Assembly (NCBI RefSeq): GCF_016862995.1
Contig: NZ_BOOA01000042.1
Span: 17,497-81,496, forward strand
Source of the DNA: Acrocarpospora phusangensis
GTDB lineage: Bacteria; Actinomycetota; Actinomycetes; Streptosporangiales; Streptosporangiaceae
Reading direction: 5' to 3'
Length of the DNA: 64,000 nucleotides
Under the pieces are notes generated by a model. It was not told where the DNA came from and made no database searches. It saw only the letters and a program-made list of their open reading frames with translations. Below are positions 1-8,254 of this stretch, piece by piece (positions within the stretch are counted from its first letter, which is position 1; each line of letters starts with the position of its first letter). The position numbers and the translations under genes were made by a program.

Positions 1-504
1 GGCGAGAAAGCGCTGGCTAGGCTGCGGCGGCAGGCCGTCGGGTTCGTCTTCCAGGCCTTCCATCTGATGGACGAGCTCACCGCCGAGGAGAACGTCGAGC
101 TGCCCGCGCTGCTGGCGGGGATGTCGCCGCGCGCGGCCCGCCGCCGGGCCGGGGAGCTGCTGGACCGGGTCGGGCTCGCCGGCCGGGCCGGGCATCTGCC
201 GTCCGCGCTGTCGGGCGGCGAACGGCAGCGGGTCGCGGTCGCCCGCGCGCTCAGCAACGAGCCGCTCGTGGTCCTCGCCGACGAGCCGACCGGCAACCTC
301 GACAGCGCCGCCACCGCGGACGTGCTGCGACTGCTGGACAGCCTGCGCGAGACCGGGCAGACACTCGTGATCGTCACCCACGACGCCAGGGTCGCGGCCA
401 TCGCCGACCGGCTGATCTCGATGCGGGACGGCTCCTTCGTCGAGGAGACCAGGCTGACCCGCGGCGGGGGACGGCTGAGCGAGCTCGCCGGGCTGGAGGG
501 CTGA
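1..504 (+). CDS. ABC transporter ATP-binding protein, LolD/MacB type (5' truncated)
   Basis: The reading frame is open from base 1, so the gene begins upstream and the Walker A region lies outside the window. Visible motifs in order are the Q-loop (VGFVFQAFHL), the ABC signature LSGGERQRVAVARAL, Walker B with the D-loop (VVLADEPTGNLD) and the H-loop (VIVTHD). The ADEPTGNLDS form is typical of the LolD/MacB/FtsE-like class that energises FtsX-type permeases. The stop lies 4 nt before a FtsX-like permease, so the two form one transporter. An internal ATG at 67 falls after the Q-loop and cannot be the start. The exported or extracted substrate cannot be told from the sequence. Confidence 0.93.
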   Translation, partial: GEKALARLRRQAVGFVFQAFHLMDELTAEENVELPALLAGMSPRAARRRAGELLDRVGLAGRAGHLPSALSGGERQRVAVARALSNEPLVVLADEPTGNLDSAATADVLRLLDSLRETGQTLVIVTHDARVAAIADRLISMRDGSFVEETRLTRGGGRLSELAGLEG

Positions 505-508
505 GCGA

Positions 509-2392
509 ATGGGCCGCATCCTGCTCATCTGCCGCCTCGCGCTGCGGGACCTGCGCCGCAGGCCGGGCGAGGCCGCGCTGCTGCTGCTCGCGACCACGGC
601 CGCCACGGCCACGCTGACGATCGCGCTCGCGCTGAACGGCGTGACCGGGCAGCCGTTCCAGAGCACCCGGGCGGCCACGGCCGGGCCCGACGTCGTCGCC
701 AGCCTCGCCTGGCCGGGGCAGTCCGAGGACCCGGCCGACCTCGCCGGGCTTGAGGCGCTGGCGAGCGCTCCCGGCGTGGCCGCCCACAGCGGTCCCTATC
801 CGTACACGCAGGCGGTCGTGGAGGCGAACGGCGTCACCGTGCGGGCGTGGACGCAAGGGCGCGGCGCCGAAGCCGCCGCCGTCGATCAGCCCGCGCTGGT
901 CGAGGGCGGCTGGGTGGCGGACGGCGGCGCGGTGTTAGAGGCCAGCTTCGCGCAGGCGATCGGCGTGGACGCCGGCGACGCGATCACGCTCGGCGGCCGG
1001 TCGTTCCGGGTGGCCGGGGTGGCGGTCACCGCCGCCGCCGACCCGTATCCGAAGGTGTGCCTGGCTCCCTGCTGGTTCGGGGTGGGCGCGGAGAGCCGCG
1101 CCGAGAACGGCCCTCCGCGCACCCGGCCGCGGCCGGAGCGCGGGCCGCCGTCCGGTCCACCGGAGGAGCCGTCGTTCTGGATCGGGCAGGGCGGCCTGGT
1201 CTGGGTCACCGAGGCCGACGCCCGCGGCCTGGCCACCCGGCCGGGATCGCTCGCGTACGTGATGAACCTGAAGCTCACCGATCCGGCCGCGGCTCCGGCG
1301 TTCGTCCGCGCGCACATGCCGGAGGCGGAGTCGATGCTGTTCCCCGTGGCGTGGCAGGACATCCTGTACGGCCACGCCCGGGTCGCGGAGTGGAAGCAGA
1401 CCGCGCTGCTGGGCGGCAGCTGGATGCTCGGGCTGCTCGCGCTGGCCAGCATCGCCGTGCTCGTCGGCGGCCGGATGGCCGACCAGCTGCGCCGGGTTGG
1501 GCTGCTGAAAGCGGTCGGCGGCACCCCCGGCCTGGTGGCGGCCGTGCTCCTCGCCCAGCATCTGGCGGTCGCGCTGGTGGCGGCGGCGGCCGGGCTGCTG
1601 GCCGGGCGGCTGGTGGCTCCGCTGCTCGCCGAGCCCGGAATCGGGCTCATCGGCCGCGCGGACCCGGGACCGCTGACCCTGCCGGTGGCCGGGCTGGTGA
1701 CGGCGCTGGCGCTCGGGGTCGCGGGGGTGGCGACGTTCCTGCCGGCCGTCCGCGCGGCGCGTACCAGCACGGTCCGCGCGCTCGCCGACCTGCCGCGCCC
1801 GCCGCGCCGGGCCGGGTGGCTGATCGCGGTCTCGGCGCGGCTGCCGGTCCCGTTGCTGCTCGGATTGCGCTGGGCGGCCCGCAGGCCCCGCCGGGCCGTG
1901 CTGGGGGTGGCCGCCATCGCGGTCACCGTCACCGGGATCGTCGCCGCGCTGGCCACCGACGCCCGCCGTTACGCGGAGAAGGCCCCGGGGGACGATCCCC
2001 GTACCGCGTTGGGGCAGGTGTTGTCGCTGGTCGTGGTCATGCTGGTCGCCCAGGCGGTGGTCAACGCGGTCTGCGTGATCTGGGCGGCCACGCTGGAGGC
2101 CCGGCGTTCCTCGGCGCTGGCGCGGGCACTCGGCGCGACCCCGGGTCAGATCAGCGCGGGGCTGTCGGCGGCGCAGGTGCTGCCCGCGCTCGGCGGCGCC
2201 CTCCTCGGGATCGCCGGGGGGATCGGGCTGGCCGAGATCCTCGACGACGATCCGGTGGCGGTGCCGCCGCTCTGGCAGTTGCTGGCCGTGGTGCTCGGAT
2301 GCGTGGTGGTGATCGCGGGGCTGACGGCCGTACCGGCGCGGCTGAACGCAAGGCGTCCGGCGGGTGAGGCGCTGCGGACCGAGCCCGCGTGA
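509..2392 (+). CDS. ABC transporter permease, FtsX/MacB-like
   Basis: This 627-aa membrane protein has an N-terminal membrane segment after a basic stretch (about residues 18-42). A large extracytoplasmic domain follows (about 45-300). Membrane helices lie around 305-325, 345-375 and 395-420. A second set near 465-485, 505-530, 555-580 and 595-615 completes a duplicated FtsX-like layout. It starts 4 nt after the upstream ATPase gene, so the pair is almost certainly co-transcribed and translationally coupled. FtsX/MacB-type permeases move lipoproteins, lipids or hydrophobic drugs or peptides by a mechanotransmission mechanism. The substrate here is unknown. A Pro/Arg-rich insertion near residues 200-225 of the ectodomain looks disordered. 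Confidence 0.88.
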   Translation: MGRILLICRLALRDLRRRPGEAALLLLATTAATATLTIALALNGVTGQPFQSTRAATAGPDVVASLAWPGQSEDPADLAGLEALASAPGVAAHSGPYPYTQAVVEANGVTVRAWTQGRGAEAAAVDQPALVEGGWVADGGAVLEASFAQAIGVDAGDAITLGGRSFRVAGVAVTAAADPYPKVCLAPCWFGVGAESRAENGPPRTRPRPERGPPSGPPEEPSFWIGQGGLVWVTEADARGLATRPGSLAYVMNLKLTDPAAAPAFVRAHMPEAESMLFPVAWQDILYGHARVAEWKQTALLGGSWMLGLLALASIAVLVGGRMADQLRRVGLLKAVGGTPGLVAAVLLAQHLAVALVAAAAGLLAGRLVAPLLAEPGIGLIGRADPGPLTLPVAGLVTALALGVAGVATFLPAVRAARTSTVRALADLPRPPRRAGWLIAVSARLPVPLLLGLRWAARRPRRAVLGVAAIAVTVTGIVAALATDARRYAEKAPGDDPRTALGQVLSLVVVMLVAQAVVNAVCVIWAATLEARRSSALARALGATPGQISAGLSAAQVLPALGGALLGIAGGIGLAEILDDDPVAVPPLWQLLAVVLGCVVVIAGLTAVPARLNARRPAGEALRTEPA

Positions 2393-2451
2393 TTCACCTG
2401 GTCCGTCAACTGGTGTACGTCAGCGCATAGGAGGTCGCCCACATGAGTTGA

Positions 2452-2457
2452 TAGGGT
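2452..2457 (+). promoter_or_regulatory. Candidate -10 element for leaderless transcription of the EspR-like gene
   Basis: TAGGGT ends 5 nt before the ATG at 2463. A TANNNT box at this distance places the transcription start at or next to the A of the ATG, the actinobacterial leaderless arrangement. The only purine-rich stretch (GGAG at 2458-2461) is 1 nt from the ATG, too close for a Shine-Dalgarno. No -35 box is obvious. Confidence 0.4.
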
Positions 2458-2462
2458 GGAGT

Positions 2463-2891
2463 ATGCCTGAAAGCTCGCAGGGCCGTTCCTTGGCGGACAA
2501 ACTGGACCGGCTGTTCCGCTCCGTGCACCCCCCGGACCGGGGGGAGTACACGTTCGAGGAGGTCGCGGCCGCGCTCCGGGCGGAGGACGGCCCGACCATC
2601 TCCGCCACGTACGTCTGGCAGCTGCGCAAAGGCATCCGCGACAACCCCACCAAACGCCACCTGGAGGCGCTGGCGAAGTTCTTCGGCGTGCCGCCCGCCT
2701 ATTTTTTCGACGAGACCGCGACCGAGCGCATCGACGCCGAACTGGCGCTGCTCAACGCGATGCGCGACGCCTCCGTCCGGCAGATCGCGCTGCGCGCCGC
2801 CGGGCTCTCCCCGAAGAGCCTCAACGCCATCACCGAGATGGTGGAGCGGGTGCGCGAGCTGGAAGGTCTCTCGGACGACGGCGACGGGTGA
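2463..2891 (+). CDS. EspR-like XRE-family DNA-binding regulator
   Basis: The 142-aa product has an N-terminal helix-turn-helix (about residues 10-85) containing ISATYVWQLRKGIRDNPTKR and LAKFFGVPPAYFFD. A short C-terminal helical region follows (ALLNAMRDASVRQIALRA). This layout and length match mycobacterial EspR, a 132-aa nucleoid-associated regulator that dimerises through its C-terminal helices. I chose the ATG at 2463 because EspR-type homology begins there and a leaderless -10 precedes it; an upstream in-frame extension to 2364 would overlap the permease gene. The last 62 nt overlap the end of the convergent membrane-protein gene. EspR-like proteins are often beside ImmA-like peptidases, which suggests joint function. 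Confidence 0.82.
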   Translation: MPESSQGRSLADKLDRLFRSVHPPDRGEYTFEEVAAALRAEDGPTISATYVWQLRKGIRDNPTKRHLEALAKFFGVPPAYFFDETATERIDAELALLNAMRDASVRQIALRAAGLSPKSLNAITEMVERVRELEGLSDDGDG

Positions 2892-4074
2892 GTCCCGCCG
2901 GGTCCGCGTGGCGGTAGGCCCGCGCGACCCGGACCAGGAAGTCGATGTCGCTGTCGAGGTCGGCACCCCCTGGCACCGGCAGCGCGGCCGTCGGTGCCAC
3001 GGGTTCCCTGTCCCTGCTCGCCCGTACGGCCGTGGCCAGGGTCACCGCCTCCGCGACCGCGGGCACGTCCGCCTCCCGCACCCCCTCCAGCAGCGCCCGG
3101 TCGCGGGCGGCGGCGGTGACGGCCGGGTCCAGGTACGGCTGCAGCGCCAGCCGGCCGTCCCGGATCTCCACCACCCGCCGGTAGAGCCGTAACCGCAGGT
3201 CGCGCCGGGGCAGCAGGTCCAGCAGGGCGGGCGCGGGCGGCGCGAGCGCGATCTGCGGCACGGCCGTGTAGAGCGCCAGCCACAGCGGGCGCAGCCGCCC
3301 GTAGGCGCGGTGACGCCGGAGCCAGTCGAGCGCGTCGGCGACGCCCGCCCACCGGCCCCAGGCCGGCATGGTCGCGCCCACCAGGACGAGCGTGTTCGCC
3401 GCCAGCGGCAGCAGCGCGTCCACGGCGAACTCGCCCGGCGGCAGGTAGCCGAACCCCAGCCGCTGCCCCGCGATGGACAGGGCCCGGTGAACGTGGTACG
3501 CCAGCCCGCCCAGCGCGCCCACGGCCACCAGCCGCAGCCCCAGGCTCAGCACGGCGTCGGTGGTCACCCGGGCGTAGCGCCAGCCCAGCAGGGCCATGTG
3601 CGCGAAGGCGGGCGCGAGGTAGCCGAGGTAGACCAACCAGTACTCCAGGATCCACGGATGCGCCGCGTACCGGCTCGCCCAGGAGAAATCGTCCACCGGG
3701 GTGGCGGCCAGCGCGAACAGGGCGACCATGGCCGCGATCACGGCCAGCAGGATCCCGGCGTGCCGCGCCGACCAGGTCCGCGGCCGCGCGGCGGCGTCAC
3801 TCATGCGGCGCAGGAACTCCTGGGCCGACCAGGCCACGACCAGCATGCTGATGTGGCCGAGCAGCCTGGCCAGGTTGGGGATGCCGGTGACATCGCCGGC
3901 GAAGGCGTACACGGCGGGGGTGAGCAGGGTGAGCGACAGGGCCAGCGCGACCAGCACCAGCCACAGGTCGCGCCGCGCCGGATCCTTCGGATGCCTGCGC
4001 GCGAGCAGTCCGCGCCAGACCACGAAAGCCCAGGCCAGGGCGGGCGGGCCGTACTGCCGGAGCAGGTCAGCCAC
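2830..4074 (-). CDS. MAB_1171c-type polytopic membrane protein
   Basis: The 414-aa protein has an N-terminal half rich in hydrophobic helices, about seven between residues 8 and 235. Examples are the segment around ALAWAFVVWRGLL and one around LVLVALALSLTLLTPAVYAF. A cytoplasmic C-terminal half of about 170 residues has the pattern WLALYTAVPQIALAPP. This is the organisation of the family annotated as MAB_1171c-type putative transporters, whose function is unproven. Its start overlaps the end of the ImmA-like gene by 8 nt, so the two are translationally coupled. Its 3' end overlaps the convergent EspR-like gene by 62 nt. A sensing or signalling role with its two neighbours is an inference. Confidence 0.72.
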   Translation of the reverse strand: MADLLRQYGPPALAWAFVVWRGLLARRHPKDPARRDLWLVLVALALSLTLLTPAVYAFAGDVTGIPNLARLLGHISMLVVAWSAQEFLRRMSDAAARPRTWSARHAGILLAVIAAMVALFALAATPVDDFSWASRYAAHPWILEYWLVYLGYLAPAFAHMALLGWRYARVTTDAVLSLGLRLVAVGALGGLAYHVHRALSIAGQRLGFGYLPPGEFAVDALLPLAANTLVLVGATMPAWGRWAGVADALDWLRRHRAYGRLRPLWLALYTAVPQIALAPPAPALLDLLPRRDLRLRLYRRVVEIRDGRLALQPYLDPAVTAAARDRALLEGVREADVPAVAEAVTLATAVRASRDREPVAPTAALPVPGGADLDSDIDFLVRVARAYRHADPAGLTRRRRPRDLPARAPAPPSR

Positions 4075-4591
4075 GGTCGCCCCCGGCGCCAGGCCAGTCC
4101 AGCGCCGCGTGCAGCCGCTCGACCAGCACGCCCGTCGCCGTCGGCGCCGCGGGATGCCGGGCGCGCTGCCAGATCAGCGAGGCCATCAGCTCGGCCTCCT
4201 GCTCCTCCACCACCGAGTACGCCGTGCGGCCCAGCACCCGGCGCACCATCTCGGGGTCGAGGTCGGGCAGCAGGAGGCGGGCGTGCTCGGCCGGGGCCAG
4301 CGGGGTGGGGTAGTGGTCGCACAGGATGTGGCAGAGCTCGTGCAGGATGATGTGATCCTGGTGCGGAGGAGTCGTCGCCTCCTCATAGAAGATCATGTCG
4401 GCGGTGTCGACGGAGACCCACAACCCCCACAGGCCCCAGTGTCCCGTCATCGGCAGCAGCCGGATGGGACGCCCCCGCTGCTCGGCGACCCGCTCGGACA
4501 GCATCCTGACGTCGAACGGCACCGGTAGCGGCAGCCCCCCGACCCTGGCCTCGATGCGGCGGCGCAGCCGCTTGAGACTCATGCCGACCAT
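4067..4591 (-). CDS. ImmA/IrrE-type metallopeptidase
   Basis: The 174-aa protein carries the zinc-protease motif HELCH near residue 82, in the context HIILHELCHILCDHYP. This is characteristic of the ImmA/IrrE (PF06114) family. Downstream, VVEEQEAELMASLIW supplies the acidic residues expected for the third zinc ligand. ImmA-type peptidases usually cleave or inactivate a partner HTH repressor, and the convergent EspR-like protein is the obvious candidate. Starts at 4591 or at an internal ATG at 4582 are both possible. AGGATGG precedes the second, and GGAGG lies farther upstream of both. The gene overlaps the downstream membrane-protein gene by 8 nt. Confidence 0.78.
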   Translation of the reverse strand: MVGMSLKRLRRRIEARVGGLPLPVPFDVRMLSERVAEQRGRPIRLLPMTGHWGLWGLWVSVDTADMIFYEEATTPPHQDHIILHELCHILCDHYPTPLAPAEHARLLLPDLDPEMVRRVLGRTAYSVVEEQEAELMASLIWQRARHPAAPTATGVLVERLHAALDWPGAGGDRG

Positions 4592-4645
4592 CCTGGCAGC
4601 TTTGCCTCCCCTGTGCGCTCGGCCGCGCCACCGATCTGGATCCGC

Positions 4646-6196
4646 TCAGGCGGGCGCGGAGCCGAGGGCGGCGCCGATGCGGGCGCGCGGGTCGGCCGCT
4701 CCGGCGAGCATGCCGGAGGGCAGCACGTCGATGAGGTGCGCGTGGCCGAAGTTGTCGCCGTACGGCTCGTGGCGGACCAGGTGGCCGCGCTCGGCCAGGC
4801 CGGGGGCCCAGGCGGAACCGTCCTCGACCTCGACGACGAGTTCGCCGCCGTGCCAGGTGTCGAAGCCGGTGCTCTGGTCGACGCCGAGCACCCAGCGGGG
4901 TGCGCCGATCGCCTCGCCGGGGGTCTGGCCGTGGGCCAGCAGGCGGGTGACGAGCTGGAGCAGGATCTGGGGCTGGGCGTCGCCGCCCATGGTGCCGATG
5001 ACGGTGCGCAGGGAGCCGTCCGGGCGGGTGATCAACGCGGGGGAGAGGGTGTGCGGGGGGCGGCGGCCGGGGCCGTACTCGGCGGGGTGGCCGGGGGTGA
5101 GGGAGAAGCCGATGCCGCGGTTGTGGACGTTGATCCCGGTGCCGGGCTCGAAGAGCAGGCTGCCGAAGCCGGCGGCGTTGGACTGGATGAGGGAGACGCC
5201 CATGCCGTCGCCGTCCACCGCGCAGAGGTAGGTGGTGTCGCCGCGGGTGGTCGCGCCGCCGAGTCCGGCCGTACGGCGGTCGGGGTCGATGAGGGAGCGG
5301 CGGCCGGCAGCCGAGTCGAGCGGGGCGCAGCCGTCCTCGTGCAGTACGTCGAGGCGGTCGTGGCCGGCGGCGCGGGCGGCCTCCACGAGCAGGTGCGCCC
5401 AGCGCGGGTCGGCCGGGTCCCCGGGCAGGTCGAAGCCCGCCAGGACGCCGAGCGCGAGCAGCAGCAGGTAGCCCTGCGAGTTCGGCGGGATCGTCCACAC
5501 GTCGTGCCCGAACGCGGTGACGCGCAGCGGGGTCACCCAGTCGGCGTTGACCCTGGCCAGGTCGTCCTCGGTGTACTCACCGGCTCCGAGCGCGAGCAGG
5601 CCCTGGCCGAACTCGCCCTGGTAGAAGCCCGCGCGCCCGCTCGCCGCGATCGCGTTCAGCGCCCGCGCCACGCCCGGGCGTCGTACGGCGTCGCCCACCG
5701 ACCGCACCCCGGCGAAGTCGCTCGCTCCCGGGAGCGAGCCGATGAACGGCGCGCCGGGCACGAGCAGCGGCGACGCGGGGAAACCGCCGGTGGCCAGGCG
5801 GATGGCGGGAGCCAGGACGACGTCGAGCGGGAGCCGTCCGAAGCGTCCGTGCAGGGCCAGCCAGCCGTCCACGCAGCCGGGGACGGGCACGGAGCGGATG
5901 TCGTACAGGTGGGGCATGCGGTCGTGGCCCTCGTCGCGCAGCCGTCCCGGGTCGGCGCCGCTGCCGGCGCGTCCCGAGGCGTTCAGCGCGCTCACCCCGT
6001 CGCCGTCGTGCACCAGCGCGAACAGGTCTCCGCCCAGACCGCACATGTGCGGCGCCGTCACCGCGAGCACGGCGTTGGCCGCCACCGCCGCGTCGGCGGC
6101 GTTCCCGCCCCGGTCAAGGGTGGCGATCCCCGCGGAGGAGGCGAGGTGGTCAACCGTACAAACCATGCCGTTCGCGGCGTAGCGGGTGTTAGTCAT
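4646..6196 (-). CDS. Gamma-glutamyltransferase family protein
   Basis: The 516-aa protein belongs to the Ntn-hydrolase gamma-glutamyltranspeptidase family. This family cleaves or transfers gamma-glutamyl groups after autocatalytic cleavage into two subunits. The large-subunit signature is clear (GGNAADAAVAANAVLAV, then PHMCGLGGDLFAL near residues 49-60). The nucleophile is most likely Thr321 in GDTTYLCAVDGDG, which aligns with the TTHxSVVD motif of classical enzymes. PNSQGYLLLLALG and TMGGDAQPQ are further family marks. No signal peptide is visible, so it is probably cytoplasmic, as in YwrD-type or acylase-like members. It is transcribed alone, away from the giant-protein operon. Substrate specificity is not predictable. 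Confidence 0.9.
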   Translation of the reverse strand: MTNTRYAANGMVCTVDHLASSAGIATLDRGGNAADAAVAANAVLAVTAPHMCGLGGDLFALVHDGDGVSALNASGRAGSGADPGRLRDEGHDRMPHLYDIRSVPVPGCVDGWLALHGRFGRLPLDVVLAPAIRLATGGFPASPLLVPGAPFIGSLPGASDFAGVRSVGDAVRRPGVARALNAIAASGRAGFYQGEFGQGLLALGAGEYTEDDLARVNADWVTPLRVTAFGHDVWTIPPNSQGYLLLLALGVLAGFDLPGDPADPRWAHLLVEAARAAGHDRLDVLHEDGCAPLDSAAGRRSLIDPDRRTAGLGGATTRGDTTYLCAVDGDGMGVSLIQSNAAGFGSLLFEPGTGINVHNRGIGFSLTPGHPAEYGPGRRPPHTLSPALITRPDGSLRTVIGTMGGDAQPQILLQLVTRLLAHGQTPGEAIGAPRWVLGVDQSTGFDTWHGGELVVEVEDGSAWAPGLAERGHLVRHEPYGDNFGHAHLIDVLPSGMLAGAADPRARIGAALGSAPA

Positions 6197-6202
6197 ATCA
6201 GG

Positions 6203-6208
6203 ACATTA
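6203..6208 (-). promoter_or_regulatory. Candidate -10 element, leaderless gamma-glutamyltransferase transcript
   Basis: On the minus strand TAATGT is followed by six bases and the ATG at 6196. There is no Shine-Dalgarno in that gap. The TANNNT-6-ATG arrangement supports both the start codon and leaderless transcription. No convincing -35 box was found. Confidence 0.4.
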
Positions 6209-6259
6209 GGCTTTCCCGATCGCGCTGAGGAACAGGGTGCCGCGCCGGTCTCGTCCGTC

Positions 6260-6288
6260 TGGACGCCCAACGGGACGACGGCGATAAT
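6260..6288 (+). promoter_or_regulatory. Candidate promoter of the giant-protein operon
   Basis: TGGACG (6260-6265) and GATAAT (6283-6288) are separated by 17 nt, close to housekeeping sigma consensus. Transcription would start near 6295. This favours a start codon for the first gene after that point and argues against the GTG at 6292. Confidence 0.42.
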
Positions 6289-6351
6289 CGGGTGATCTCC
6301 GGTCAGGCGCTTCCCCCGCGAAGGGGCGTTTCCGTCAAGGGGGTGGCAGCG

Positions 6352-8253
6352 GTGACCATCGCCGCACTGCTGCGAAACCGCTCCATCGTCGCGAAGACCT
6401 TGAAACAGCCCGAACTCGGATACACGCGGTATTTCGTCGTACGGCGTGCCCGCCGCCTGATCGAGCTGAACCCGGCCCTGGCCGACCCACGCCGCAAGAG
6501 CGATCTCTCGGACGCGGGCACGGTCACCGCGGCCGGCCTGATCGCCGCCGAACTCCCCCGCGTACGGGCCGCCCGCGACGAGATCTGGCGGCGGGCCCGC
6601 ACCGACCCCGAACACCTCAGCCTCGCCATGGCGACCATCCGCGAACGCGTCTCCACCCGGCCGCCCGCCAACGACCCCCGGCTCATGCGGCGCAGGCTGG
6701 TGGCCACGATCGTGTACGCCGCCGCCGCCCAGGACGTCACCCTCGCCGACCCGGCGAACATCGAACGACTACACCGGCTGACCGACCGGCGGCTGCGGAC
6801 CACCGAGCGCATGCTCTACGACGTCGGCCGCGCCGACCACCGCAGGTTCACCGCGCAGGCGCGCACGCAGCCGGGCGGGCCCTGGCCGGACGGCCTGGAG
6901 CGCATCTTCGAGTACCCGCGCGTCCCGCAGTCGCTCTTCCTGGCCGCCTGCCACCCCGACGCGACCACCGGCCGGTGCGCCGCGCCCATGAACGAGTGGT
7001 ACATGCGCGGGTCAGAGCACCTCCACGGCCCCATCCGGACCAACATCGGCACCAGGGCCGCGTGGCGGGCGGCGGGCAGCTCGTACAACCTGTACTACAC
7101 CGACGGCCACCTGCCCGACGTGGAGACGGCCATCGAGGCGCTGTTCACGCCCTCGGCCGACTACCTCCAGCGCAACCTGATCTTCTGCGACCACGTCATC
7201 CACGCCCTGCACCTGGAGGCGCTCGTCTTCTCGCGCCGCAAACGCGGCGTCGCCCCGGGCTGGCTGGGCGCCGACCGCGCCGGCAAGCCCGCCGGGTGGA
7301 TCCGGCTGTACGCGCCTTTCGTGGACGGGCGTTTCCTCGGCGGCGTGAAGGAACCGGCGTACTTCGAGTCCAGCCCGGTACGCGAGGCCGACCTCCAGCC
7401 CGGCGACCATGTGATCGTCTACAACCATCCCGCCTACCAGCATGCGACCGTGGCCGGGGTCTGGCGGCTGGAGAACGCCATCGTGGTGCAGTCGCACCCG
7501 TCGCTGCGCATGCAGGGGCACGGCTCCCGCGTCTACGACAAGCCCGGCATGTGGCGGACGATGATCGGTCTGTTCAACCGTGAGCTCACGCGCCGGCGGG
7601 CCGACGTCGACGGGCTGGCGGTGGTCCGCGGCGACCGGCCCAACCGGGTCGAGGTCGACTCCGTGGCCCGGCTGCGGGTGGGGATGCGGGTCGAGATCGC
7701 CGACCGCCGCACCGACGTCGTCCTCGCCGCCGACCGCCGGATCACCGCGATCGACCACGCCGGGCGGCTCGTCACGTACGACGGCGCGGACGTCGCGGCC
7801 ACTCCCGGCCTGGTGCTGCGCCGGCCGCGCGCGACGGCCGGGGGCGTGACGAGCATCGACGTCGAAGGCTGGGTGACGCTGCGGCGCAGGACGCCGCCGG
7901 CCGCCTCCGCCTACGCGCCCCGGCACCGCCGCGCCGACTGGTACCTGACCTGGGCCGGGGACGAGGAGGAGAAGGCGATCCGGCTCGACCCCGCGCGGCG
8001 CGACTTCGTCCGCGTGCACCAGCTCGTCGAGTACGAGGAGGATCCCACCGTGTCCGGCACCAGCACCCGCGGGTGGTTCCCCTTGTGGGTGCCGGCCCTG
8101 AACAAGAAGCGGCCCGTACGGAAGAACGGTCTCATCGCCGCCACCGAGCCGCTGATCGTGAAACCGGCGACCATCGCCGGCTGGACGTGGTTCTTCGACC
8201 CGAAGCCCGAGAACCGCGACCTGGTGCCCGTGCTGCGCCCCCGGGAGTTGTGA
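6352..8253 (+). CDS. Tgl-like transglutaminase-fold protein heading the giant-protein operon
   Basis: This 633-aa protein is mostly unfamiliar, but its middle resembles Bacillus spore transglutaminase Tgl. A Cys sits in a hydrophobic helix (LIFCDHVIHALHLEALVF). Downstream are GDHVIVYNHPAYQH, then WRLENAIVV and QGHGSRVYDKPG, comparable to the GDCxYFxN, WRGEN and HGLG stretches of Tgl. Tgl-type enzymes crosslink proteins through Gln-Lys bonds using Cys, Glu and His. The ends (about residues 1-200 and 420-633) are unassigned; the C-terminal part is Arg-rich and probably beta. I chose the GTG at 6352 because AAGGGGG lies 7 nt upstream and the promoter start is near 6295. GTG at 6292 is an alternative. 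The stop lies 1 nt before the next start. Confidence 0.6.
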   Translation: MTIAALLRNRSIVAKTLKQPELGYTRYFVVRRARRLIELNPALADPRRKSDLSDAGTVTAAGLIAAELPRVRAARDEIWRRARTDPEHLSLAMATIRERVSTRPPANDPRLMRRRLVATIVYAAAAQDVTLADPANIERLHRLTDRRLRTTERMLYDVGRADHRRFTAQARTQPGGPWPDGLERIFEYPRVPQSLFLAACHPDATTGRCAAPMNEWYMRGSEHLHGPIRTNIGTRAAWRAAGSSYNLYYTDGHLPDVETAIEALFTPSADYLQRNLIFCDHVIHALHLEALVFSRRKRGVAPGWLGADRAGKPAGWIRLYAPFVDGRFLGGVKEPAYFESSPVREADLQPGDHVIVYNHPAYQHATVAGVWRLENAIVVQSHPSLRMQGHGSRVYDKPGMWRTMIGLFNRELTRRRADVDGLAVVRGDRPNRVEVDSVARLRVGMRVEIADRRTDVVLAADRRITAIDHAGRLVTYDGADVAATPGLVLRRPRATAGGVTSIDVEGWVTLRRRTPPAASAYAPRHRRADWYLTWAGDEEEKAIRLDPARRDFVRVHQLVEYEEDPTVSGTSTRGWFPLWVPALNKKRPVRKNGLIAATEPLIVKPATIAGWTWFFDPKPENRDLVPVLRPREL

Positions 8254-8254
8254 G

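Noticed and set aside
847..2367. Plus-strand open frame inside the FtsX-like permease gene
   Set aside because: Arg/Gly-rich alternate-frame shadow; the permease frame has membrane helices and correct spacing to its ATPase.
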